DNA of 64,000 bases from Gymnogyps californianus (GCF_018139145.2 NC_059474.1:38520344-38584343); one strand, 5' to 3'; positions 26,101 to 38,370 are shown, numbered from the stretch's first letter. Translations and numbers: made by a program. Notes: generated by a model not told the origin, from the letters alone.

Positions 26101-29100
26101 ATAGCAACATGAGAAAAGATAGCTCTCTAATCTTGTTAATATGCTTAAAGGATTAATGTCTAAAAAAAGAAGTTAAATAAAAGGTTAAAAACTGTATCCA
26201 ACAGAATAGGATTAATAACCACGGGAATGATTAATCAAGATATTGAGAAGATTCTCCATCCATCTAGACCTTACATGAAGACAAGATCTTTTCTCAAAGT
26301 TAAGCTTCAATTCAGTCTCAGTGCTAGGACTTCATGTGGGAGTTACTCAAGGTACTCTATTCCAATAATCACACCAGCCATTTCATCATTACTTAACACA
26401 TCTCTGCCAAATAATGACAAGTGTCACCACATGACAGTTCTGTCTAGAGCTGTAAAAATAAACCCCCAAACCCCACAACTCTTCACCTGCAATTCATCAG
26501 TGTTTGAACTTTGTAAAATTAATAGTCCTAGCACATTTCCAATTTGCCTGCCTTCACCTCCCAAACCCTTTTGCTTAAGCAGGAAGTACATTTCAACTCT
26601 TCTGCTTTAGTTTCTGTAAGATATGGAAGTTCTGGTTTGTTCTCTATGGCTATCAAAGGCCATTGCTGTGCACCTCTGAACGCAAGTATGCACACAAGCA
26701 AGTAAAGAAGAGCCATCAATTGCTCTGAGAGCATGTCTGGACTCCTACTTTTCCCCCCTTACACAGAAAACTTGAGTTCTACACCAAGGGCAGTATTAAA
26801 TGAACAAGTGCACATTTTTAAGACACTTAACATTACTGACCAGAGGCACAAAATTTTATCTTACAGGTAGGCGAGTGAACTAACCATTTAGCAACTAGAG
26901 GAACAAAACTAAGTTTAGCTACAATAAAATGTAGTAAACATGAGGATCTGTACATAGATTACGGAATCACAGGTAAACTTAAATTTTTACATTATGTATG
27001 CATGATTAATAAATACATCTGAGGTTAAAAGTACCCAGATCACTCCTGTAAGCTACATTTTCTAAGCTGTTGCATTTAAAAGATGGGTGGATCATAATGC
27101 TGTATTTTTTTTTTTTTGCCCCACAGTAATTGCTAGTTCTTCACAATGTTGACTAAATATTACATTTCTCCTTTCCCCTTTTAGAAAAAAAATACAATGA
27201 TAAACTCAAAACTTTGTTGCTAGGCCAAGGATATCTGATCAAAATCTGTTGAAGTAGAAATGCTCTATTTACTTCATTGTTTGAATTATTTTCAGATAAT
27301 TTCTAAATTTTATAGATCTTTCTGTTTAAAGAGAAAAGATAGTCATCAGCACATTTTGTTCCTTGGGTGTTTTCTTTCTTTGTTTTATTAAATAAGCAGG
27401 AGTGGGTGGGTGTTTTTCTTTTTGGTCGGGTGAAAGGCAAGGTAAAAGCATAACCAAAAAAATGTATACACAACTGAGACGTGGGCAAGATTTAAGAACA
27501 AAGCCAAATATTTAACTTCAGAGCTAGAATTTGTTCTTTTTATACCAGATCAAAGTCTACATTGTACACATCTTACATAGCAACAAATCTGTATATTTGA
27601 TCACTATAACTCACTAGCAGCCATAAAAACTACAACACAAAAGAAATTGTGAAGTTCACATGCAGTTGCATGTGTTTTCTCCAAAAACTGAAAATAAGTT
27701 ATTAAAAGAGCAAACCAAAACACATAAAATTAGAGGCTGAACTGTAAGAATTTACTTCCAATTTTACAATCCATATCCTCCAAAATAACTGCTTTTCACA
27801 ACAAATCACAATGGAATCTGTGCAACAGAAAACTGTGAATATCGAAGGTCTGTCTACTTTGAAGAAAGAAATTGGAGATCAGGTATTCCAAAGCAATTAA
27901 TTATCACCATATCTAGTTAGTAATGAGCTACATTTATTCTTTTTGAACCTTTGTATCACAAAATGCTCATGTACACCTTAATGAGGAATGCAAAGTGCAA
28001 CGTAAGACTTGCAACTTGCTGGTAGAAATGCAGCAAGGAGCTATTTAATGGCAAGCCAAGTAGAGCTGATGGCATTGCTCTAATAGAGAGATAGACACAT
28101 TCATAAGAGACTGAAGAAATGTTTACTTTAATTAAATGGCCAGACTATTTCCAGGACAGAAACCAATATAAAGAGAGAACTTTAACTGAAAGACTGAACC
28201 TGTCCATGAGATTTGGGCAGACTGAAGAGGAAAACTGGCTCAAAAGCCCTCACTGCCCCTTGCCCAAGAGGGAAAGCAGAACCCCTGGAGATGAGAGAGG
28301 AGACTTGACAGAACTTCAGCCTGACTAGATCAAAACCATTTCTTGACTTGTACACTTTATAAGCTTTGTAACTAACTTGTCTATTTGGAATCTGATAAAA
28401 AAGTACTCATTTTATCTTAACATGCCTGGAGTTACACTAATTCCACAACAACCACATGAACAGCAAGACTTTCCTCACATAGGGCAGCTGTAAATCTGCA
28501 GATTACAGCAAGGGAGCACATTGAGAAGTGTCCTACTTGCCAAGCACACCTTCCACTTTAGCTCAAACATAGTAGTGCTACATAGGCCCCTGTTTCAGCT
28601 TCATGTGCTAGGTAGAGGGCTGGCACCAGAGAAATTGGAGCAGTAAGAAGTGTCTGCCAGTGACTGGTAGCCATAAAGGGCTGACAGGGCTTAAGATACC
28701 AAGGTGCACACAGCATGCTGTGCTGACAGGCTTGAAACACATTAAAAATGTGCTTTAAAAGAAAAGAGTTAACCACAAGATAATCAATTCCTTTCCTCAT
28801 GTCTGCTGCTGGCAGGAGCTTACAGCAGGCAGCTTGCTAGGTTGCTAGTCAAAAGCTATCAATCTATTTAACACGTATCTGATCTTGAACTTGTGGATAT
28901 AAAAACATACACACAAAATCATGCAGAATAAGCATATGTACATTCATATGAGTTCAAAGTTGCTAATCAATGGTTTATTAAATCACTTAATAAAAACTTA
29001 GAGATATTAAATACTTTTGGGAGCTCCCTTTCGTGACAACTGTATGAACACGCTTAAGAACAAAGGCAGAAAAAAATACCGCTTTAAGGAACAATTTAAG

Positions 29101-29886
29101 GATGAACTAAATCTAAAAAGCAGTAATAAAAGCACACAAGAGTCAGCAAGAGTTCTACAGAAATCAGTTTTTATATGGCGAATCATAAAGAGGTGAAACT
29201 TTTTTATTATGCATAGGCAATTTATCACATTTATATGAGCAAAGGTATGTCCCTACGTGATAGGACACTGAAAGGAAAACTTCATTCTATTTCTGACTCA
29301 ATACAGGCCCCACTTGTGCTTCAGTCATATTTTACATCTACTCATTTAAGACAGTCTCTCAGTCAGTTATTTCATTCACAAAAGCTCAAACACAGGCACA
29401 GTGAGAAGGTGAACTGACTGGATAGAAATTTCTTGTATATTTTTGAAAATATGCACATTGGTAAATAGAAGTAACTAAATATGACTAAACAAAAACAACA
29501 AAATGACAGAGAAACATAATTTTTGAAGCCAAACATTATCTAGAAAAGGGCTTGGAACCGCAAGCACATCCTCGGTACAACACAGAGTACTGCAGAGAAA
29601 TGTGTCTCCTGGAGGTTACCGACTCCAAAGTTATGTATTAGCATAGAAAACTCAGTATAGATCTGCACCTGACCTAACAAATACTACACTTCAGGGGCAA
29701 GGCTTATATTAGTGCATACCCATCACATCAGTAAGGCAGATGTATTATCATTATGCAATATACTCATACCACGCTGCACTGCACAGAATCAAGATGCAGG
29801 AACTCAGGCCAGCACTGGCTCACATGGCCACACTACCTTCCACTGAATGGTGTCAACATATCCTTACCTGTGTTGGGGTTTGGTGG

Positions 29887-29906
29887 TTTTTTTTTTTTTT
29901 TTTTTT
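29887..29906. repeat. Poly-T run (T20)
   Basis: Twenty T in a row, the longest homopolymer in the window, followed by AGAACC. Confidence 0.9.
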
Positions 29907-30202
29907 AGAACCTGGTACAAATAACATCTTGAAGCCACCTGAACCAGTGAACATACTGTAACTGCAGCACATCACACCCCCGCTTTTTTTTTTCTCCCTC
30001 TCCCCTAAACCATATCTGCTGTCTATTCATCAGCTATTGAGAGTACATGACCTACAGTCAGGACCAAGCTTATTGCCTATTTTTCCCATTTCCACCAATA
30101 CTCCTTTCCTAGAGGGAGAAAAAGAGTCCTCAGAGGACAGCAAGACTTCAAGGACTGTAAATTAAAAGAACCTGTTCAGTCCTAAAGTAATCAGCCATTA
30201 AA

Positions 30203-30207
30203 GTGCA
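30203..30207. repeat. Left target-site duplication GTGCA
   Basis: GTGCA immediately before the LTR's first TG. The same five bases follow its last CA at 31351-31355. Five-base duplications fit ERVL or class I integrases rather than the 6 bp usual for ERVK. Confidence 0.75.
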
Positions 30208-30614
30208 TGTGGTAGGCTGACCCTGGCTGGATGCCAGGTGCCCACCAAAGCTGCTCTATCACTCCCCTCCTCAGCTGGACAGGGGAGAGAAAATATAAAA
30301 AAAGGCTCATGGGTCAAGATAAGGACAGGGAGATCACTCAGCAATTACCATCACAGGCAAAACAGACTTGACTTGGGGAAATTAGTTTAATTTGTTACCA
30401 ATCAAATCAGAGTAGGATAATGAGAAACAAAAACTACATCTGAAAAACACCTTCCCCCCACACCTCCCTTCTTCCCAGGCTTAACTTTACTCCCAATTTT
30501 CTCTACCTCCTCCCCCCAGCGGCACAGGGGGACAGTGAATGGGGGTTGCAGTCAGTTCATCCCACATTGTCTCTACCGCTCCTGCCTCCTCAGGGGGAGG
30601 ACTCCTCACGCTCT

Positions 30615-31050
30615 TCCCCTGCTCCAGCACGAGGTCCCTCCCACGGGAGACAGTCCTCCACAAACTTCTCCAACATGAGTCCTTCCCATGGGCTACAGTT
30701 CTTCACAAACTGCTCCAGCATGGGTCCCATCCATGGGTGCAGTCCTTCAGGAACAGACTGCTCCAGTGTGGGTCCCCCACGGGGTCACAAGTCCTGCCAG
30801 CAAACCTGCTCCAGCGTGGGCTCCTCTCTCCATGGGGCCACAGGTCCTGCCAGGAGCCTGCTCCAGCATGGGCTTCCCACAGGGTCACAGCCTCCTTCGG
30901 GCATCCACCTGCTCCGGTGTGGGGTCCTCCATGGGCTGCACGTGGAGATCTGCTCCACTGTGGACCTCCATGGGCTGCAGGGGGACAGCCTGCCTCACCA
31001 TGGTCTTCACCACGGGCTGCAGGGGAATCTCTGCTCCGGTGCCTGGAGCA
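30615..31050. repeat. GC-rich minisatellite, 40-52 bp units
   Basis: About nine degenerate units, each beginning near CTGCTCCAGCATGGG. Unit starts at 30710, 30758, 30806, 30858, 30909, 30950, 30990 and 31031 give spacings of 48, 48, 52, 51, 41, 40 and 41 bp. Thus there are two unit classes, about 48-52 bp on the left and about 41 bp on the right. Each unit also carries a CATGGG or CACGGG core. It is much richer in G+C than its surroundings. Confidence 0.85.
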
Positions 31051-31160
31051 CCTCCTCCCCCTCCTTCTTCACTGACCTTGGTGTCTGCAGAGCTGTTGCT
31101 CTCACATCTTCTCACTCCTCTCTCTCTCTGCAGTTGCTGCTGCTCAGTAACTCTTCCCCT

Positions 31161-31170
31161 TCTTAAATAT
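31161..31170 (-). promoter_or_regulatory. TATA-like box of the long LTR
   Basis: ATATTTAAGA on the minus strand, about 180 bp inside the LTR, with a GA-rich stretch and CAGCAGCAACTGCAG just downstream. It is the best core-promoter candidate in this LTR. Confidence 0.45.
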
Positions 31171-31350
31171 GTTATCCCAGAGGGGCTACCACTGTTGCTG
31201 ATGGGCTCGGCCTTGGCCAGCGGTGGGTCCATCTTGGAGCCAGCTGGCACTGGCTCTGTCAGACATAGGGGAAGCTTCTAGCAGCTTCTCACAGAAGCCA
31301 CCCCTATAGCCTCCCCTGCTACCAAAACCTTGCCACACAAACCCAATACA

Positions 31351-31355
31351 GTGCA
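31351..31355. repeat. Right target-site duplication GTGCA
   Basis: Exact match to 30203-30207, directly abutting the terminal CA of the LTR. Confidence 0.75.
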
Positions 31356-32708
31356 ATAGATGTATTAAAAAAACCCCAACCCACCACTACTTTAAAAAAA
31401 GCTTCAAAGTATTGATAGTTAAATAAGTAATACTTCTGAAAAAGTTTCTACTGTATAGGTTAGAGGTCTATAGAATGTCATTTAAAATAGAGTTACAAGA
31501 AGCAGTATTATGGTTAGTGATAATTAGCAGGAAATGAGAGTAAGAAATTAATCTTTTAAAAGCATCAAAAAAGAACATAAAGAAACTTCTTTTACTTCTC
31601 ATGCATCTGAGATTTCCAAAAGTGTCCCTATGCCTTTGGAAAGTTGATTTTTTTTTTTTTGAAAGACAGTCTGAAACAAGCTTTCTTATAAAGAAGGACT
31701 AATTGGAGTGACCCAGCTTTCTATGGTTGCCAGTTGTTTTTAATAACTTCTAAAAATCATAGACATAACAGTGAATTGATATTTACTCTCATTTTGTCAC
31801 TGAAGTTGCCTTTTAAAAAAATCCTATTTACAGTTAGCTTTCTAATTCACACTCTCTCAGGTGTTTCCCATATTTCAACTTCCCTCCCACCAGACAAATA
31901 TTTGTTGGCCAAGTAGCTTTCACCAGACTGAGGCATCAGCTTATTCTGCAGTTTCCACATGGACACCTGCAGTTAGGAATTGTGCCCACCAAAAATCACT
32001 TCATGTTAAAAATACTAGCTTCTTGCAAGCTTTTACACAGATGTCTTTGCTTAGGCTCGACTACGTTGTGAACCAGCCTATCTCTATCTTTAACATTCCA
32101 TACATAAGTGAATTACAAGTGAGTCACAGGAGAAAACATGGTTTGGTAATTTGTTTTAGCAAGTACAACTGGTTTGCTAGTAATTAGAGGAAAGACCTTT
32201 AGAGGGAACTGGCAAAGTACTTAGTTCTTTTTCTTCTTACCTTAACAAACTCTCCTTGAGAGACATGTAATGAGAACAGAATGAGACGAGAACAAGATGA
32301 GAGGTGGGAAAACAGGACTAGAAAGACAATGACACAAAGAGGGAATTGGAAGCAAAAATGAATGGTGATAAAAGAACGTGCTCAAGGAGGAAAACATCAA
32401 AAAAGTATGAAAATTAAAAAGATATAGGGGAAAGAAAGAGTTAAGGAACAGGATAGAAAAGGGACTAGAATAGACTTCAGCTGGAAAGAATGGCAAATGT
32501 TACACGGCACAGCGTAATGCAGTGCAAGAATAAAAGAAGGCATGCTAGGAATAGTACTTGAAGAAGCAAGCAATAGCAGCAACGCTCCTCGTGCTTCATC
32601 TACTTGTTAAGTCTCAGAGCTCGCTATGCCAGGAAAAGGGAACTGTTCCACAGAGCTGCCCAGCCTGGGAAGAACTCCTGTAGCATCACTCATTCACAGC
32701 TACATTCA
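31356..32708. other. Unannotated DNA with a purine-rich tract
   Basis: Nothing gene-like is supported. The plus strand is strongly purine-rich from 32271 to 32492, which gives the phenylalanine-, serine- and leucine-rich open frames seen on the minus strand there. I saw no AATAAA or ATTAAA on the minus strand in 32200-32708 that could end the transcript modelled just to the right. Confidence 0.5.
32271..32492 (+). repeat. Purine-rich low-complexity tract
   Basis: About 220 bases dominated by A and G on the plus strand, with motifs such as GAGAACA, AAAGAG and GGAAAG but no fixed period. Open frames on the opposite strand are composition artefacts. Confidence 0.65.
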
Positions 32709-33412
32709 TTAATTTAAGAATACTGCACAGAGTAGCTCAGCACAAGTTGCAGAAACATGGCCTTTAACTTGTAGCTTCTGTAGCTGACCCAGCAGCATAT
32801 TTCCCTCTGGTAGTTCTTGTTTACAGTTACCTTGCTATTCCCAAGACATTTGTTAGTTTACCAGAATGGGCTTGCAAACAGCTCCTAGACTATGGAAGAA
32901 AGCAGGACAACTTAACAGCACCTCACCTTCATCCCCACACTGACTTCCCTTCTTTGCCATACCCAACATTTCAGTGCAAATCTCCATCACCTGCTTCACA
33001 CCAAGCACAGCTAAGAAGCTGTTAAGACTACTCCTGTCCCGAGCCATCTGTAGTTGGTGTGCCTTGCTTGCCAGCATATTCATCTTGCTGTCAAGATCTT
33101 CTGCAGTTTTGATAGGCAGTGTCTTCCCCTCTGGCAAGACTAGTGGGGGGACGCAGGGTAAAATGAAGATGCAAACCTTCCTCTAGGATCCTCCAGGATT
33201 TGTATACTAAATTTTACAAAACAAAAGATGGGACCAGTTCACTCCAGTTAACTCATCATAGCATCAGCTCCTTTTTTCATGCAGAGCGTAAGAGTATTTT
33301 CAAGCAATTGGGTTTATCACCCAGGCCCACACCTACCTAGTTCCAGAATCAGCCAGGCTCTCTTCGGTCTTCTGCTCCACACATTGCAAATACCCTGCTG
33401 CTGACGTGCCAT
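32709..33412 (-). CDS. Candidate three-exon gene, protein unknown
   Basis: Minus-strand model: exon 33412-33337 (or starting upstream at 33440), exon 33139-32927, exon 32806-32709. The first exon opens at an ATG in good context (GCGGAAGATGG) and ends at a strong donor (ACTAG then GTAGGT). The second, 213 bp, follows a pyrimidine-rich acceptor (TTTTACCCTGCGTCCCCCCACTAG) and ends at a strong donor (GAAG then GTGAGG). Both introns (197 and 120 bp) are phase 1, and the frame stays open to TAA at 32711-32709, giving 128 residues. Residues 1-25 are basic (WSRRPKRAW). About 27-96 look helical and amphipathic (DLDSKMNMLASKAHQLQ, then VLGVKQVMEICTEML). The last 31 are Leu-rich (MLLGQLQKLQ). There is no signal peptide and no domain I know. 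Weak points are a pyrimidine-poor acceptor before exon 3, no visible poly(A) signal, and an unproven start. If intron 2 is retained, the frame ends at 32853 instead. A ZNF143-like site lies about 440 bp upstream. Confidence 0.35.
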
Positions 33413-33848
33413 CTTCCGCTCAGCCACAAGGTATGCAGCCCTGGTGGTTTTTTGCTGACTTTACGGGAGGAGCATCTAGGCTCATTGAGGTTTTTCCCTC
33501 AGTCACAAATACCTACTCTTAGAGTTTTTTCATTAGCAGACTATGGCGCTGTCTACATCTCTTTCAATTCTCTTTCCAGATTTCTCTCATTTTTCTTCTC
33601 TGTTAGTTCAGCTTCTCCATTTTGCAGCCATCTCCACAAATCATTGACAATCTGTAACTATGTCATTGTCTGTTTTCCTAGAGAGGTACTTTGCTTCATT
33701 TGCTTTCAGAATATAGCAGTTCTTATTTAAAAAAAACCAAACCAAAACAGAACTCTCCAAACTCAAACAGCCTTCTTCCTCCAGCTGATAAAGGCAACAA
33801 ACCCCAGAAATGTTGTGTTTTCCTCAGAGCAAGCCCTCAGTGATCTCC

Positions 33849-33864
33849 CAAGGCATGCTGGGAA
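33849..33864 (-). promoter_or_regulatory. ZNF143/SBS-like promoter motif
   Basis: On the minus strand the sequence reads TTCCCAGCATGCCTTG, matching the core of the ZNF143 (Staf) binding site seen in many vertebrate promoters. It lies upstream of the candidate minus-strand gene. A few CpGs and a GCCGCGTAACGC stretch lie about 120 bp to its right. The orientation of any transcript cannot be told from the motif. Confidence 0.5.
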
Positions 33865-36800
33865 GTGGTCTTCTTAGGTGTGCTCAATCAGCCTTGACAG
33901 GTATCCCCTGCTTGCTCTCCCTCTCTCACTTCTTTGTCTTGCATTTGCTCCTCTTTCCCTGCTCCAAACTTCCCAGCTTGCCGCGTAACGCAACACACCT
34001 GCCTGACCCAACCTCCTCTTTGCTCAAATGCCACACCACCTGCTCAGGTGCAACGGTTCTGAGACTTTGTACACAAAAAAATGCACCCCACAGAGGAACT
34101 AAAGCAAGACTTTATGCTAGATTTGCTTTGCAAGGGCTTAGAATAGAAAATATGTTGTTACTGTTATGATAAGCATTTTAATATTGTGAGCCTGTTTTCT
34201 GTAGCAGAATAATAGTTTTCCTAACCTACTGGGAAAGGTATTCTTAGGGGGATCAGCTGCAGAGTGTAGCTAGCAGAAGCAGCTGCAGAGATTGCTTCTG
34301 CAGTTACCAGGATGTTATTAGACAATGGTTTTCGCTCTCATGTACCACTGAGTGTAAATCTTGAACAATGCTTCGGAACATCCTTTTTGCCCAAACTTCC
34401 ACATTTTTCTCCTTTTTTTTTTTCTTACATCTTTTAGTTACTTTCTAAATTCTATTTTCATCATGCTTTTTCTAGGTTTTTTCTGTATGTATTACTTAAT
34501 CTAAAACTAATTAAAAAATAAAAAAGGAACCAAAAATATGGTATATTCAAATCATCACTCTATTCATGATTCTTTTAGTTTTAGCAACCCTTTTTTCATC
34601 TGGGTATTTACACTGTCAAGCTCTTAGTATATTGTTATATAGCAGACTGGAGCCCTGATCTTCACTGGAGTGCAATAGCAGCAGAATTATAATAATAAAT
34701 AGTTATGTGCTATCTCTTTTCTGCAGTTATTTAACACAATTATTACCAGAGTAATGCCATTACATGTCTATCTCCAGATGCTTTTCTGAGAAAATGGAAA
34801 CAGTAATGTGAAGCATGGCTTACCATTAAACAAAGGGAAAATATATTGTTGGGAAAGAATTACAGTAATGACAGGGAAAGTTGCAGCATAGCTCATCACA
34901 TACATTATAAAGATAATTTCTTTTACTTTGGATGTAGGAAGGTTGTGGTTTCAGACAATTACTGGAGTTATCAATAGGGGAATTAGGAGAACCTTGATGT
35001 ATAGACAACACTAAGGAAGTGCATTCAGTAACATGGAAAGCTGCTTATGATGTAAGGTTTAAGTTGTTTTAGATTATTCATGCACAGAAACTCCCTCCAA
35101 GAATACATATTTGCTCATGTAAACATACTATACTCTTGTAAATTAAAGGAACTGACCTGCTTCTATTCATATTTTCCCAAAACAAAATTCCACTTTGGAA
35201 ACAATTCAAACCTATAAAGTTTTAAGTAACTTTTTTAATTGTTAGGAAAAAAAAGAAAAAAAAAATGCTGAGGCTTTGTTTCCCTGACAATGTCACATAT
35301 GCAACTGTTTCCAACTTTCCTTTTCCTGAAATATTCAGAGAAAGTGGATTCCTACCTTTTCCTCTCAGAGCTCCAAAGTAAAATGAAAAATATTTTCTAC
35401 AAATTGCTTGAGTTCAGAATTTATTCAAGCTTTAATCTTCATGAAAAGAACTATAATTGCAAATGTCAGTATGACACAAAAAATCAGTTCAAATGGTTTT
35501 ACATTTTGTAAAGTAGTTGTCTTACTGATCAAACAGTTCTGACTATTCATGGGAAGCTTTTTGTCTTTGTAGATAATAGCGATAGCAAGGTTAGACATTC
35601 ATAAAATATATGCCAAAAATATTTAAGCTGAAAAGGGAAATGTATTTGAACAGAAAAAAATGAGGAAAAGACTATTCTAAGTATCTCTAGATACATGATG
35701 CTTACACATGTAACTGCTACCAGTTCTGCTTTTCCTTCATTTTATGACCTCAGCTTTTGTATCTGCACACTGGCATTGACACACTACTAGACAGAGGTTT
35801 AAATTGGTTATTATATAATCTATGCTTATTTCTTTGCTCATGTCCAGCTCTGCTTACTTGACTACATTATGCATTTCCTAGGAAATTAATCTTACCTAAC
35901 TTTATGATATTCCATTACAATCAGAAAATACAACTTAGGTTGCTCTTCCAAGCAGATTTAATGAAAAAAATCTCTGCTTACGTTTTCTGAAGTAGTTTAT
36001 ATGAACATTTCTTAATATCAGTTCCAGTAAATGTTCACTTTTTGTTATATAAGATGCAATATTTCATCTTACGTACTCTGACCATCGGTAGTGAAGAAGG
36101 GTCAGGTCTACAGCATTTATCTTTTTGCAGATCTGTAGTGCTTTCTAGGATTTTTCTAGTTTCTGTATACTACTCCCAAAAGACTTATTTCAAAACCTCT
36201 ACGGTTGTACAAACTGTATGAATTTACCTTTGAAAGTTAAACACCGCTAGTAAAATGGTTCAAAGATGTTTACATTCAATGAATACAGGATACTGAAGAT
36301 AATTTTTTAATGCTTGAGATAAGATTAGTGATGGCAACTATAGCAGCATAACTTCCTACCTCTATCACGAAAATCTCCCTTTACAGTGAATGTCATTGAC
36401 AATGAATAGAAGTTTACAGACTGAATAAGTATTACCACTAAGCTGTTAATACGCATTCAGAGATGTGCTACTCTTAATATTTTCTGAGATTGAAAAGTTT
36501 TAAAAATGGCTTAATTGTCTACCATAGCCATTAATACTATGCAATCATATTCTGATCAGAAATTAAATAATACTAGTGAGGGCTTTGTTTATAGAGAAAA
36601 ATGAAGAATCAATTCTATGGACTTTGCTGTTATTATATGGAAATATTCTCTATTTGCATTCTTACCAACTTCTCTTCCATATCATAAAAATAATAATTTT
36701 GCTTTTAAAAACCAGTACATAGTTTCTGTATTAGGGATAGACTGCAAAGAGAGAAAATGGAAGAAATACTTGGGTAAGCAAGTGAACAATTCATGAAGTG

Positions 36801-38370
36801 ATCATTGTAATGAGAAAATTTCAAGACACGGTGCACAATTGTAGTAAATAAAAATATGTCAAAGATGTTAGTTCTAACACCTGAACTTTAGGAAAGTACT
36901 TTGCAATTTTTGCCCATTTAACATGATTTGAAATTATATTGTATGCTTTGGAGGTGCTTTGGAGGTAATTAGTGAAGTAAGTAATGTAAAGGTCATTTTC
37001 TTAAATGCTGTATTTGCATTTATCCAAAACGTAAAAAATTCTTTTTATATTCTGCAAATTAAAACTGCCTTTGACAAAGGTATATAAGCTTTTCTGCAAA
37101 AATGTCTTTTTTTCAAACTCAGAAGAATAATTTTTATATTAAACTAAGAATTCTTTTTGCTCTCAATTTTTTCCCCTCATATTTGTCCTTCTGCAATTTC
37201 TACAGAAATACTAGCAAATCTTGGGAGAAAAGAATGAATGAATATTGCCGCTGTCTTTTACTAGAAAAAAATTTGGTTTATTAATTTTGAAAAGTATGAT
37301 TTTATATAAGAAATTGTTTGAACAATATTTAATATAGTCTCTATCTCCTGGTGTAAGTTGTTCGGAATAATGCTGTCTGAGCATTCCCTTGCATGAATTC
37401 CTCCTCTAAACCAGATGGCACTATTTTACTTCACACCCATAACCTTTTGAATTAAGCAGCTTTGTTCAAGGCACTCTATTTATCATACTCAGAAGGTATG
37501 AAAAGCTAGATCAAATGCATTCTACTTCTTTATTTTTAAATGGCTTAATTATTAACTTGAAAGGAACTTTTATGTTCAAAGACTCTGAAAGTTTGCAAGG
37601 AGCCTTTCTAGTGAACAACAGCTTCTTAAAAACAGAGGTCATGTCTGGAGAGTCATTCAATTTACTTATCTAATCCTGGACTCAGACACAACACGTCAAC
37701 TAACTGCTTCCACATCAGTAGGTTAGTAGGTACCTGGCCCATTAGTATTGTCAAAGAACAGAAAGGATTCTGGTAAGCTAAAAAAAATTGTTCCTTTGCT
37801 TATCATGTGGACTGAAATGCCCATGCTCAGCAGCATGAATTTTTACCAAGATGTAGCAGCAGTGGATTAATCTGGTGAAAGGCAGGCTAAGAGGCTGTTC
37901 CTTACTGTATTCTATCTGAAACATATTGACTAGTGGTTTAAGTTCTCCTTCTTGACCTTCGCACTAAAACGGACTGTATGCACTCATTGTCAGTTATAAC
38001 CCAAAAGGCGTCCTTACTAGATGTTGTACGTATGAATGGTTATTTAATCTCAGGGCTTGCGTATGGCTACATCTCTTCAGGAGATTTAGTCGGTGAATCC
38101 TTGTCAAGCATTAGGGAATCTGACACATGGATGCTGTGCAAGTGTGGTCACTGGTACAGCATTAGAACCATATTAAAAGGATTGTGTTTGTGCTCATTGA
38201 ATTTCTTCTTTAGAAGGAGTATACCAAAATATTCTGCAGAGTTTCCAGGAAAATCTTCAAAATTTCAAAATCTTCCAAATTAATCATTGTAAGAGGAGCC
38301 AACATAAATTCTTTCCTTTTAAATGTGAAAGATGTATTTAGGATAGGTACCAAGAAGACAGCTGTATGAT
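33865..38370. other. Mostly AT-rich DNA, no gene seen
   Basis: A plus-strand frame at 33810-34169 (119 codons, true ATG) begins just before the ZNF143-like site, but its composition (Leu, Ser, Cys, Pro) looks random and no splice pair supports it. From 34170 on the DNA is very AT-rich. The plus-strand frame at 37978-38283 (101 codons) lies in a slightly CpG-richer patch and has no recognisable domain. Confidence 0.5.

Larger units (their letters stand above)
20105..30207. other. AT-rich intergenic or intronic DNA, no gene seen
   Basis: Ten kilobases with dense stops and no recognisable element. A plus-strand segment at about 21840-21903 lies between a fair acceptor (CTGACTCTTCCTTTAAAAG) and a good donor (GGAG then GTAAGT), and is open in one frame for 21 codons, but the acceptor is weak. 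The frame at 26227-26610 (127 codons) has random-looking composition. A T20 run is at 29887-29906. Confidence 0.55.
30208..31350 (-). mobile_element. Long avian LTR (1,143 bp) with internal minisatellite, solo
   Basis: On the minus strand it starts TGTATTGGGTTTGTGTGGC at 31350 and ends AGCCTACCACA at 30208, giving canonical TG...CA termini flanked by exact GTGCA duplications. Within it, in LTR order, are about 180 bp of U3, a TATA-like ATATTTAAGA (plus-strand 31161-31170), a GC-rich tandem-repeat block (about 30615-31050), and a 3' part of about 400 bp. No retroviral coding sequence is present, so it is a solo LTR. Several overlapping frames of 120-206 codons here are by-products of the stop-poor, GC-rich minisatellite; both strands and several frames are open at once, which argues against a protein gene. 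The family is a known bird LTR type by my recollection; its exact library name is uncertain. Confidence 0.88.

Noticed and set aside
26227..26610. 127-codon plus-strand frame
   Set aside because: No splice context, no domain and random-looking composition.
30539..31281. Long overlapping plus-strand frames (178-206 codons) and a 121-codon minus frame
   Set aside because: They lie within an LTR minisatellite, overlap each other in several frames, and have biased repeat-driven composition. Not protein genes.
32242..32582. Two minus-strand frames rich in Phe, Ser and Leu
   Set aside because: Reverse complement of a purine-rich tract, not a membrane protein.
33810..34169. 119-codon plus-strand frame with a true ATG next to the ZNF143-like site
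   Set aside because: Tempting because of the nearby promoter motif, but composition looks random and no donor, acceptor or conserved motif supports it.
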